From Mycobacterium gordonae (lineage in GTDB: Bacteria > Actinomycetota > Actinomycetes > Mycobacteriales > Mycobacteriaceae): a stretch of 64,000 nt of DNA. Below are positions 18,071 to 28,305 of the stretch, in pieces; position 1 is the first letter of the stretch, and each line of letters opens with the position of its first letter. The stretch lies in assembly GCF_001417955.2 (NCBI RefSeq), contig NZ_LKTM01000113.1, positions 1 to 64,000 of the forward strand. Reading direction: 5' to 3'. A program made the translations under genes and the position numbers. The notes beneath the pieces were generated by a model. The model did not search any database. It had not been told where the DNA came from and saw only the letters and a program-made list of their open reading frames with translations.

Positions 18071-18403
18071 TCAGTAGTTGTTGCAGACGCCGGCGACTTC
18101 ACCGACAACGCCGATGTACTGCGCAGCCCCAGGCATAGCCTGCAGCTGGGCTGCCATCTGCGCCCGCGCGGGCGGCGGCGAAGCCAGGAACCGCTGCAGG
18201 TAGCTCTGCGCGATCGGCGACGAGTTGAACTGCGCGGCCGCACCCGGGTTGGTTGCGTTCAGCGCGGCGATCACCTGCGGGTATGTGCAGGTGGTGTTGA
18301 CGACTCCGTCGAACGGATCTGCCGAGGCGACACCGGCTCCCAAACCCAACGACACGGCGGCGGCGCCGGCGGCGACACCCATTCCGATAAACGACAGCCT
18401 CAT
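18071..18403 (-). CDS. TB8.4-like secreted antigen, hemophore-like fold (Rv1174c)
   Basis: A 110-residue precursor with an N-terminal signal peptide ending near VASADP (cleavage ~residue 28). The mature ~82 residues contain two cysteines (NTTCTYPQV and GVCNNY at the C-terminus), which probably form a disulphide, and a helical core of LNATNPGAAAQF and SYLQRFLASPPPAR. This is the layout of TB8.4 (Rv1174c), a culture-filtrate T-cell antigen. The ATG at 18403 starts MRLS, as in that family. Hemophore-like helical folds are known in this superfamily; a heme role for this member is an inference. Confidence 0.88.
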   Translation of the reverse strand: MRLSFIGMGVAAGAAAVSLGLGAGVASADPFDGVVNTTCTYPQVIAALNATNPGAAAQFNSSPIAQSYLQRFLASPPPARAQMAAQLQAMPGAAQYIGVVGEVAGVCNNY

Positions 18404-18617
18404 ATTGTGGACACCTTCCCCAACTATTGCACCGTTACCTTCAACGGCGACGACATCTGCCCAGCGGTTGCCGTCTCCGGTCAAGGCTACCAGGCCCCCT
18501 GGACTTGCTCCTACGCAAATTGATATCGCACGGCAGTGTGCGGATGTAACTATTCCCTGGTCAGAAGCGTGTAAACCGCGGTTTCGCGGTGAGCGAAATC
18601 GAGGGACCGGGTACCGC

Positions 18618-21218
<2,601 letters not shown>

Positions 21219-21237
21219 TTAGGTGCGGCGGCCGCTA

Positions 21238-21257
21238 CTATGCAACTGAGTTCATAG
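21238..21257. promoter_or_regulatory. Possible PadR operator
   Basis: CTATGCAACTGAGTTCATAG: CTATG/CATAG arms flank AACT-G-AGTT, forming a 9-base-arm palindrome interrupted by one extra C. It lies between divergent padR-fadH and fdxC, 30 bases upstream of the padR start. Assignment is by position and symmetry only. Confidence 0.35.
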
Positions 21258-21397
21258 GGTGGGCCGACCCTCGGGCGTGCCAATTGCCCGACTTGTATCT
21301 GCAACGTTTAGTATCAGTAACCGAACGCTCACCTTAGAAGCCCCTGGGGTGACGCGACCTGCAGCCCGTTCATGGAGGACACGTTGAGGAGACGTCC

Positions 21398-21724
21398 GTG
21401 ACGTACACGATTTCCCAGCCTTGCGTCGACATCAAGGACAAGGCTTGCATCGAAGAGTGCCCGGTGGACTGTATCTACGAGGGTGCCCGGATGCTGTACA
21501 TCCACCCCGACGAATGCGTCGACTGTGGAGCATGTGAACCGGTCTGCCCCGTCGAAGCGATCTACTACGAAGACGACGTGCCCGACCAGTGGAGCCAGTA
21601 CACCCAGATCAACGCCGACTTCTTCGTCGAGTTGGGGTCGCCGGGTGGCGCGGCGAAGGTCGGCCTGACCGAGAACGACCCGCAAGTGGTCAAGGACCTG
21701 CCGCCGCAGGGCGAGGACGACTGA
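21398..21724 (+). CDS. fdxC: FdxC, seven-iron ferredoxin
   Basis: A 108-residue ferredoxin with Cys at 9, 17, 21, 25, 40, 43, 46 and 50. By analogy with seven-iron ferredoxins, Cys9, Cys17 and Cys50 hold a [3Fe-4S] cluster, and Cys21, Cys40, Cys43 and Cys46 a [4Fe-4S] cluster. Cys25 is then free. The C-terminal half (QWSQYTQINADFFVEL) is the usual long-chain bacterial ferredoxin extension. The GTG at 21398 follows GAGGAG. It matches Rv1177. dapC begins 20 bases downstream and is probably co-transcribed. Confidence 0.95.
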   Translation: MTYTISQPCVDIKDKACIEECPVDCIYEGARMLYIHPDECVDCGACEPVCPVEAIYYEDDVPDQWSQYTQINADFFVELGSPGGAAKVGLTENDPQVVKDLPPQGEDD

Positions 21725-21744
21725 GCGCGCCACAGCAACGCCGG

Positions 21745-22830
21745 GTGTCGGCGACGCTGCCGGAGTTTCCGTGGGACACTCTGGCCGCGGCCAAAGCCAT
21801 GGCCGCGTCCCATCCGGACGGCATCGTCGACCTGTCGGTGGGCACCCCGGTGGACCCGGTCGCGCCGCTGATCCGGGAAGCCCTGGCGGCGGCCAGTTCG
21901 GCGCCGGGCTACCCCGCCACCGCGGGGACCACGCCGTTGCGCGAGTCTGCCGTCGCGGCACTGGCCCGCCGATTCGGCGTCACCGGCCTCTCCGAGGCGG
22001 CGGTTCTTCCGGTGATCGGCACCAAGGAATTGATCGCCTGGTTGCCGACCCTGCTGGGGCTGGGCGGCGCCGACGTCGTCGTCGTGCCGGAACTGGCTTA
22101 TCCCACCTACGACGTGGGTGCGCGACTCGCCGGGACACAGATCGTGCGGGCGGATTCGCTGACCCAGCTCGGCCCCCAGTCCCCGGCGCTGATCTACCTC
22201 AATTCGCCGAGCAATCCCACGGGCCGCGTCCTGGGCCTCGACCACCTGCGCAAGGTGGTGGATTGGGCTCGCGAGCGGGGCGTGCTGGTGGCCTCCGACG
22301 AGTGCTATCTGGGGTTGGCCTGGGAGGCCGAGCCGCTCTCAGTACTGCACCCCTCGGTGTGCGAAGGCGATCACACCGGGTTGCTGGCCATCCATTCGCT
22401 GTCGAAGAGCTCCTCGCTGGCGGGTTATCGGGCGGGCTTCGTCGCCGGGGACAGCGATCTGGTCGCCGAACTGCTGGCCGTGCGCAAGCACGCCGGGATG
22501 ATCGTGCCGACCCCGGTGCAGGCCGCCATGGTGGCCGCACTCGACGACGACGAGCACGAGAAGGTGCAGCGGGAACGGTATGCGCAACGCCGCGCCGTGC
22601 TGCTGCCGGCGCTGCTGGCCGCCGGATTCTCGGTGGATCATTCGGAGGCGGGTCTGTATTTGTGGGCCAGCCGTGGCCAGGGCTGCCGGGACACCGTCGG
22701 GTGGCTCGCCGAACGCGGCATCCTGGTGGCGCCCGGTGATTTCTACGGCCCCGGCGGCGCCCGGCACGTCCGCGTCGCGCTGACCGCCACCGACGAGCGA
22801 ATCAACGCCGCCGCCGCCCGCCTGAGCTAG
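21745..22830 (+). CDS. dapC: DapC, N-succinyldiaminopimelate aminotransferase
   Basis: A 361-residue class I/II PLP aminotransferase matching Rv1178. The N-terminus SATLPEFPWDTLAAAKAMA, the SPSNPTGRVLG motif, SDECYLGL, and the Schiff-base lysine at ~221 in HSLSKSSSLAGYRAG are all present. It transaminates N-succinyl-2-amino-6-ketopimelate in lysine/diaminopimelate synthesis; dapD and dapE of the same pathway lie 31 kb downstream. The GTG at 21745 gives the family length. The stop is followed at once by a large inverted repeat. Confidence 0.93.
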   Translation: MSATLPEFPWDTLAAAKAMAASHPDGIVDLSVGTPVDPVAPLIREALAAASSAPGYPATAGTTPLRESAVAALARRFGVTGLSEAAVLPVIGTKELIAWLPTLLGLGGADVVVVPELAYPTYDVGARLAGTQIVRADSLTQLGPQSPALIYLNSPSNPTGRVLGLDHLRKVVDWARERGVLVASDECYLGLAWEAEPLSVLHPSVCEGDHTGLLAIHSLSKSSSLAGYRAGFVAGDSDLVAELLAVRKHAGMIVPTPVQAAMVAALDDDEHEKVQRERYAQRRAVLLPALLAAGFSVDHSEAGLYLWASRGQGCRDTVGWLAERGILVAPGDFYGPGGARHVRVALTATDERINAAAARLS

Positions 22831-22840
22831 CCTTCTTACC

Positions 22841-22900
22841 GCGAGCAGACGCGAAATCGCGTCAATTGCGCCGTATTTGTGCGATTTTGTGTCTGCTCGC
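22841..22900. repeat. Dispersed 20-bp inverted repeat, copy 1
   Basis: GCGAGCAGACGCGAAATCGC at 22841-22860 is repeated inverted at 22881-22900 with two mismatches, around a 20-base AT-richer spacer. It lies 10 bases after the dapC stop. A second copy of the same arm (19 of 20 bases identical) occurs at 54250. It could act as a terminator for dapC. Confidence 0.8.
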
Positions 22901-22920
22901 CAGTGATGAGGGGGTGCAGG

Positions 22921-25299
22921 TTGGCGAGTCCGGCGGGCAAGTCGGTGAGCAGGTTGCGGATCCCGCTGACCCTCGGCGATGTCCTCAAACGGGTGTTTCT
23001 GGGCAAGCCGTTGATCACCGAGCAGCTGGCCGGCGAGCGGTTATCCAACGGCGTGGCCCTCGGTGCCCTGTCACCGGACGCCATCTCGTCGACCGCCTAC
23101 GGCCCGGAACAGATCCTGATCGAATTGCTGCCCAACGCCGGGCTGGCGGCGTTCGCGCTGTTGCTGCCCGTGACCGGGGTCATCCTGCTGATCCTCCTGT
23201 TGGTTGCGGCGTCCTACCGACAGGTGGTGATGGCCTACACCCGGGCGGGCGGCTCCTACATCGTGGCGCGCGACAACTTCGGGCCCCGGGTCGCGCAGAT
23301 CGCCGCGGCGGCGCTGTTGATCGACTATGTGGTGACCGTGGCGGTGCAGTCGGCGGCCGGAACGGTGGCCGTGGTCTCGGCGCTTCCCGCGCTGGGACCG
23401 TACAGCCTGGAGATCACGGTCGGCGTGGTGATCCTGATCTGCTATCTGAACCTGCGCGGAATGCGGGAAGCCGGAACGCCTTTCGCGGCGGCGACCTATT
23501 TCTTCATCGTCATGGTCGCCAGCACCATCGTGGTCGGCGTTGTCCGCCACCTGTTCTGGGGTTTGCCGGTGTACGACCCCGGGCAACTGCCCGGGACGGT
23601 GCCGGTGCATCAGGGCAACGGCCTGGTGATGGGCGCGACGATTCTGGTGTTGTTGCGTGCCTTCGCCAACGGCGGTTCGTCGCTGACGGGCGTGGAGGCC
23701 ATTTCCAACACCGTTGATCTGTTCCAGAAACCGCAGGGCCGCAACGCGCGCCGAGTGCTGACCGCGATGGCGTGCATCCTCGGTTTCCTGTTGGCCGGTG
23801 TCGCGTATCTCGCGTACGCCACCCACGCCACGCCGTACCTGACCGAATATCCCTCGGTGCTGTCCCAGATCGGTCGTGCGGTCTTCGGCAACGGCGTCAT
23901 CGGGAACGTCTTCTTCTTCCTGGTGCAGGCGTCCACCGCGGCAATTCTGTACACGGGCGCCAACACCAGCTTCAACGGCTTCCCCGCGCTGGCCAGTTTC
24001 GTGGCCGAAGATCGTTTTCTGCCAAGGCAATTGATGAAGCGTGGGCATCGCCTGGTGTTCTCCAACGGCATCATCGCGCTCACCGCGCTGTCGGTGGTGC
24101 TCTTGGTGACCACCGGCGGTTCGGTCAGCGCGCTGGTGCCGTTCTATGCGATAGGCGTGTTCACCGGTTTCTCCATGGCCGGTTATGGGATGACCAAACA
24201 TCACCTGACACACCGGGAACCGGGCTGGCGGCACCGGCTGGCGATCAACCTCTCGGCGGGCATCCTGTCGACGATCGTGGTGGGCATCTTCGCGGTGGCC
24301 AAATTCACCGAAGGCGCCTGGCTGGTGGTCGTGGTCTTTCCGCTGCTGGTGTTCATGCTGATCCGGCTCAACCGCGAATACCGGGCTGAGGCAGCCATTC
24401 TCGAGATGTTCCGCGCCGATCGCCCGGAAATGGTGAGGTATGCCCGGCACCGGGTGTACATCTTCGTGAACTCGGTCGACCTCGCGGTGATCGAAGGACT
24501 GCGCTACGGCAAGGGATTACGGGCCGACGAGTTGATCGCGGTGCACTTCATGGTCGACGCGGCCCACGCCGCACACCTTCGAAAGCGCTGGGATGAGTTC
24601 GGTCTCGACACGCGGCTGCGCATCGTGGACTGCCCGGATCGGCGGATCAACCGGGCCGCCCAGCTGCTGGTCGCCAAAACGAGCAAGGAGCATCCGGACA
24701 CCAACGTGACGGTGCTGCTGCCGCGCCGGACCTACGCGCCGCTGCTGGGACGGCTGCTGCACGACCGCACCGCGGACAAGATCGCCCGCGCGGTGAGTCT
24801 CATCCCCGATGCCGCGGCCACCATCGTCCCCTACGACGTCGAATCCCGGATCAAGGAGGCCTACCCCGACCGCTTCGAGCAGCGGATCGCGCGACGGCTC
24901 GACAAGATCGAAGCCTGGGTCTCCCAGGGCGAGGACCGCAACGTCGAGGCTTACGAGCACCCCGAGCGGCCCGAATCGGTGATCACGGTGGCCGGACTGA
25001 TACCCGGGCAACGGGCCTCCATCGAAGGCCGGGTCCGCGAGGTCGAGGACGTCAACGAACGCCGGCGCACCGTACGGCGGATCGTGCTCGGAGATGACAC
25101 CGGAGATCTCACCGTCACGTTCCGTTCCGGTCACGGGGGCGCCGACATTCAGCCCGGGCAGGTGCTGCGCATCACCGGCAAGGCCCGGCAGACCGGGAAC
25201 CGGCCGATCACCATGGTCGACCCCGCCTATGAGGTGCTGCAGCAGCCGCAGGAGACACACGACGCCGGCGGCGCCGGCGAGGCGGGGGAAACTGGTTGA
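22921..25299 (+). CDS. KimA-like (APC/KUP-type) cation transporter with C-terminal OB-fold
   Basis: About 792 residues. The membrane part (residues ~45-480, about 12 segments) resembles the KimA potassium importer: LSPDAISSTAYGPEQIL with Asp53 and Tyr60 spaced as the K+-site pair in KimA, then ASYRQVVMAYTRAGGSYIV, LTGVEAISNTVDLFQKP and TGANTSFNGFPAL. A cytosolic USP-like region follows (~500-670; YIFVNSVDLAVIEGLRYGK). Residues ~685-775 form an OB-fold (SIEGRVREVEDV, then TVRRIVLGDDTGDLTVTF and QPGQVLRITGKARQTGN). KimA family members import K+ and can be inhibited by c-di-AMP. Amino acid transport is the alternative, since the fold is APC. The TTG at 22921 follows GAGGGGG; ATG 22906 is possible. 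The gene is absent from this site in M. tuberculosis. Confidence 0.8.
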   Translation: MASPAGKSVSRLRIPLTLGDVLKRVFLGKPLITEQLAGERLSNGVALGALSPDAISSTAYGPEQILIELLPNAGLAAFALLLPVTGVILLILLLVAASYRQVVMAYTRAGGSYIVARDNFGPRVAQIAAAALLIDYVVTVAVQSAAGTVAVVSALPALGPYSLEITVGVVILICYLNLRGMREAGTPFAAATYFFIVMVASTIVVGVVRHLFWGLPVYDPGQLPGTVPVHQGNGLVMGATILVLLRAFANGGSSLTGVEAISNTVDLFQKPQGRNARRVLTAMACILGFLLAGVAYLAYATHATPYLTEYPSVLSQIGRAVFGNGVIGNVFFFLVQASTAAILYTGANTSFNGFPALASFVAEDRFLPRQLMKRGHRLVFSNGIIALTALSVVLLVTTGGSVSALVPFYAIGVFTGFSMAGYGMTKHHLTHREPGWRHRLAINLSAGILSTIVVGIFAVAKFTEGAWLVVVVFPLLVFMLIRLNREYRAEAAILEMFRADRPEMVRYARHRVYIFVNSVDLAVIEGLRYGKGLRADELIAVHFMVDAAHAAHLRKRWDEFGLDTRLRIVDCPDRRINRAAQLLVAKTSKEHPDTNVTVLLPRRTYAPLLGRLLHDRTADKIARAVSLIPDAAATIVPYDVESRIKEAYPDRFEQRIARRLDKIEAWVSQGEDRNVEAYEHPERPESVITVAGLIPGQRASIEGRVREVEDVNERRRTVRRIVLGDDTGDLTVTFRSGHGGADIQPGQVLRITGKARQTGNRPITMVDPAYEVLQQPQETHDAGGAGEAGETG

Positions 25300-25378
25300 G
25301 AGGGGTACACGGCGGGCAGTTAGGTTGGTTAAGGAGTATCGGGCCGGCGACGGCCGAGGTCGACGGGAGGGGAAGTCG

Positions 25379-26644
25379 ATGAAGCGAATTGCGGCGGTAA
25401 TCGTGTCTCTGGCTGGTGTGCTGTTCGCCGTGAACGGCTACCGCCCGGTCAGCAAGCGCGGCTACCTGGCAGGACATGCGTTCGGTTACGGCCTTTTCGC
25501 GACCGAGCTTCCTGTGCCGGCGCTCGCCGCGCAATTTGCCGCGCTTGCCGCGGTAACACCCCGGGTGCCGCCCCGCACGCGCCTGGTCAGCTGGCTGCTG
25601 GCGACGATATCCGGGCTGGGGCTACTCGGGCTGCACCGCAGCGGGCGGTCGGCGGACGAGGTGCTGACGTCGGCGCTGGACGAAGGATTGGGACCCGACC
25701 GGCGCACCGAGGCGGGCGACCTGTGGAAGCGGCCGGCCTCCGACGGCGCCACCGCCAAGAAACCCGGTCCGGCCCGCATGCTGCGCGTCTGGCGCCACTA
25801 CGCCCACGACGTCGATATCAGCTACGGAGAATTCGGTTCGCGCAACCACCTCGACATCTGGCGGCGTCCTGACCTCGACCGCGGCGAACCGGCCCCGGTG
25901 CTGTTGCAGGTCCATGGCGGGGCCTGGATGGTCGGCAACAAGCGCGGGCAGGCACACCCGCTGATGAGCCATCTCGCGGAGCTCGGCTGGATCTGTGTGT
26001 CGGTCAACTACCGGCTCAGCCCGCGCTCGACCTGGCCCGACCAGATCGTCGACGTCAAGCGGGCGATCGCCTGGACGAAGCAGAACATCGCGGAGTACGG
26101 CGGCGATCCGGACTGGATTGCGATCACCGGCGGGTCGGCCGGGGGTCACCTGTCTTCCCTTGCGGCACTGACGCCCAATGAGCCGCGGTTCCAGATCGGC
26201 TTCGAAGAGGCGGACACGCGGGTGCAGGCGGCGATCCCGTTCTACGGGTTCTACGACTTCACCCGGGACGACGCGGTGCACCCGATGATGCCGGCCATGA
26301 TGGGTAAGCGGGTATTCAAGCTGAGCCGCAACGAGATTGCCGAGCCCTTCCGTCTCGCCTCGCCGATCACCCACGTCTCCGAGGATGCGCCGCCGTTCTT
26401 CGTGCTGCACGGCACCAACGACTCGCTGATCCCGGTTGAGCAGGCGCGCAGTTTCACCAAGCGCCTGCGGGAGGTCAGCCGCAACCCGGTGGTGTATGCC
26501 GAGTTGCCCCGGGCGCAGCACGCTTTCGACATTTTCGGTTCGGCCCGGGCCGCGCACACCGCGGTGGCCGTGGAGCAGTTCCTGGCCGAGGTCTACGCCC
26601 GCGACCGGGTGGGGGTGTCCCGTGACGGACGGCGAGTCGGCTAG
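25379..26644 (+). CDS. Alpha/beta hydrolase, HSL-type esterase/lipase
   Basis: A 421-residue protein. Residues 1-90 hold two or three hydrophobic segments (AAVIVSLAGVLFAVNGY; PALAAQFAALAAV; WLLATISGLGLLGLH), suggesting membrane attachment. The catalytic domain begins ~140: oxyanion motif HGGAW, nucleophile elbow GGSAGGH, Asp in LHGTNDSLIPVEQ and His in RAQHAFDIF. This layout is that of the mycobacterial Lip (hormone-sensitive-lipase-like) group, acting on short acyl esters. The ATG at 25379 follows GGGAGGGGAAG. The extended frame upstream overlaps the transporter and is not real. I do not assign a Lip number. Confidence 0.85.
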   Translation: MKRIAAVIVSLAGVLFAVNGYRPVSKRGYLAGHAFGYGLFATELPVPALAAQFAALAAVTPRVPPRTRLVSWLLATISGLGLLGLHRSGRSADEVLTSALDEGLGPDRRTEAGDLWKRPASDGATAKKPGPARMLRVWRHYAHDVDISYGEFGSRNHLDIWRRPDLDRGEPAPVLLQVHGGAWMVGNKRGQAHPLMSHLAELGWICVSVNYRLSPRSTWPDQIVDVKRAIAWTKQNIAEYGGDPDWIAITGGSAGGHLSSLAALTPNEPRFQIGFEEADTRVQAAIPFYGFYDFTRDDAVHPMMPAMMGKRVFKLSRNEIAEPFRLASPITHVSEDAPPFFVLHGTNDSLIPVEQARSFTKRLREVSRNPVVYAELPRAQHAFDIFGSARAAHTAVAVEQFLAEVYARDRVGVSRDGRRVG

Positions 26645-26656
26645 CTACGCGACCTG

Positions 26657-26950
26657 TCAGCCGTCGATGTGCATCGGTGGGTCGGTGAAGGCGAAGTCGC
26701 CGGAATTCTGGCCCGGGCCCATCGTGTCGCAGCGCTTGTCCGGCACCAGATACGAACTGGCTCCGTTCGGAACCAGGCGGGTGGTTGCCACGCACCGTTG
26801 CCAGGTGCCGTCGGGCTGGACGGGTCCGTCGCACTTGCTGAGATAGGGGCCGCCGTACAGGCAGCCGGCGCTGGCCGGCGGGGCCGAAGCGATCAGGCCC
26901 CCGGCCATCAGCATGACCGCCAGTCCTCCGACGATGCCGTACCTCATCAT
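26657..26950 (-). CDS. Small secreted Cys-rich protein (CDGP type)
   Basis: A 97-residue precursor with a signal peptide (GIVGGLAVMLMAGGLIASAPPASA, cleavage ~residue 28). The mature part has four cysteines (GCLYGG, KCDGPVQPDGTWQRC, DKRC) and the CDGP motif found in a family of mycobacterial exported proteins. Two disulphides are likely. It starts MM at 26950/26947 after GGGAGAAA. It is convergent with the esterase gene, 12 bases from its stop. Function is not known for the family. Confidence 0.8.
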   Translation of the reverse strand: MMRYGIVGGLAVMLMAGGLIASAPPASAGCLYGGPYLSKCDGPVQPDGTWQRCVATTRLVPNGASSYLVPDKRCDTMGPGQNSGDFAFTDPPMHIDG

Positions 26951-27026
26951 GGTTTCTCCCGTCGACGGCCCGGTTGGTTACCACCGACGTTACCGCTGAT
27001 GAGGCGGTTTCTGGGGATTGTGTGTG

Positions 27027-28133
27027 CTAGCCGCCTACGCCCCAATGCAGCACGCGCGAGGTGAACAGCACCAGCCCCAGCGAGACCGAGGCTACGACCG
27101 TCAGACCGATCACGGCGACAACCAGTGGGCGCCAACCGGTCCGGGTGATCTGCCGGATGTCGGTGTTGAGCCCGACGCCGGCGAAGGTGAGCAGGAACGC
27201 CCACTTCGAGGCGTTTGCCAGGTTCGCCGTCTGGCCCTTGCTCAGCCAGCCCAGCGTCGCGACCGCCGACACAGCCAGGAAGCCCAGGACGAACTTCGGG
27301 AACTTGTCCCAGATGAACGCCGCCTTGGCCGACACGCCCGGGGCGATCTGGTCGGCCTCACCGCGCGCTGCCCAGAACAGCGCGAAACCCAGCACCACGA
27401 ATCCGATCAGCGCGTTGCGGGTGGACTTGACCAGGACGGCGATCTTTCCGGCGTGGTCGGAATACAGGTACCCGGTGGCCGTGGTCTCGGCGGTGTTGTC
27501 CACCGAAAGACCGGCCCACAAGCCGAATTCGTTGTCGGTGAGCCCGATGGCGTGCCCGAGTGGCGGGAGGGTGAACAGGGCCACGGCACCGAGCGCCAGG
27601 ATGGCGGCGATGGCATAGCTGACGTCGGAATTGCGGGCCCGGATCGCGCCTCTGGCGGCCACGATGGCCGACACCCCGCAGATCGAGGTGCCGATCGCGA
27701 GCAATGATCCCAGCTTGCCGGACAGTCCGAAGGCGCGGGCCGCGGCCAGAATGATCGTTCCCGCCACCAGCATGTCGACCAGGATCTGAACCAGGCTGGC
27801 GCCGCCCAGCTTGGCGATGTCCCCGAGCACGAAGCGGGAGCCGAGCAAGACAATGCCGATCTTGAGCCAGAATTCGTAGGTCGCCACGCCGGGGCGGAAG
27901 ACCGGATGCAATCCGATGGTGTTGGCGATCAGCAGTCCGATCAGGATGGCCCACAACACATATTCGATGTCCGGCACGGTCCAGTGCTGGTGCCGGGCCA
28001 ATGCGTTCCACCAGATCTGGGCGTACTTGCCCAGCACGCCGACGGCGATCAGCAGCAGTAGCCCAGGGATGTAGTCGAGCGGACGGGTGCCGGCGACGCC
28101 GGCTGACCTCTCCTCGGATTCGACGCGAGTCAC
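27027..28133 (-). CDS. YeiH family transporter (putative sulfate exporter)
   Basis: A polytopic protein of about 368 residues (~10 membrane segments) of the UPF0324/YeiH family, annotated as putative sulfate or sulfur-anion exporters. Family motifs are visible: [43 protein letters not shown], and the central [17 protein letters not shown]. The start GTG at 28133 overlaps the stop of a 37-codon membrane ORF (GTGA), so translation is probably coupled. It is the last gene of the stf0-cysD-cysNC run, and this context supports a sulfur-oxyanion substrate. Direction of transport and substrate are inferred, not shown. Confidence 0.82.
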   Translation of the reverse strand: MTRVESEERSAGVAGTRPLDYIPGLLLLIAVGVLGKYAQIWWNALARHQHWTVPDIEYVLWAILIGLLIANTIGLHPVFRPGVATYEFWLKIGIVLLGSRFVLGDIAKLGGASLVQILVDMLVAGTIILAAARAFGLSGKLGSLLAIGTSICGVSAIVAARGAIRARNSDVSYAIAAILALGAVALFTLPPLGHAIGLTDNEFGLWAGLSVDNTAETTATGYLYSDHAGKIAVLVKSTRNALIGFVVLGFALFWAARGEADQIAPGVSAKAAFIWDKFPKFVLGFLAVSAVATLGWLSKGQTANLANASKWAFLLTFAGVGLNTDIRQITRTGWRPLVVAVIGLTVVASVSLGLVLFTSRVLHWGVGG

Positions 28134-28243
28134 CAGGGAATCCGGGGAAGCACGTCGGCGACCGCGAGCACCGCGACGATACCGGCCACCAGGGTGGCCC
28201 ACCAATCGGCTGAAAGCCTCCGCCAGCTGCCGGCCTTGCTCAT
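28130..28243 (-). CDS. 37-residue single-pass membrane protein coupled to the YeiH-type transporter
   Basis: The ATG at 28243 opens a 37-codon frame with a basic N-terminus ([15 protein letters not shown]) and one membrane segment ([17 protein letters not shown]). By the positive-inside rule the N-terminus is cytosolic. Its TGA overlaps the GTG start of the transporter gene (GTGA). The tight coupling suggests a small accessory subunit. I know of no characterised function. The ribosome-binding site is weak, so it may depend on upstream translation of cysNC. Confidence 0.6.
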   Translation of the reverse strand: MSKAGSWRRLSADWWATLVAGIVAVLAVADVLPRIPW

Positions 28244-28305
28244 GCCGGAATTCTTGCGCGGCAACGCCCGTCGACCAAGTGATCGGATCGCGATGAGTTT
28301 CAGTG

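Noticed and set aside
25094..25378. N-terminal extension of the esterase into the transporter gene
   Set aside because: The ATG at 25379 has a strong ribosome-binding site and starts a hydrophobic segment; the extension is an out-of-frame reading of the OB-fold part.
25379..26644. Assigning the esterase to LipQ because of similar length
   Set aside because: Length alone is weak; several Lip proteins share the HGGAW/GGSAGG layout and gene context differs from M. tuberculosis.
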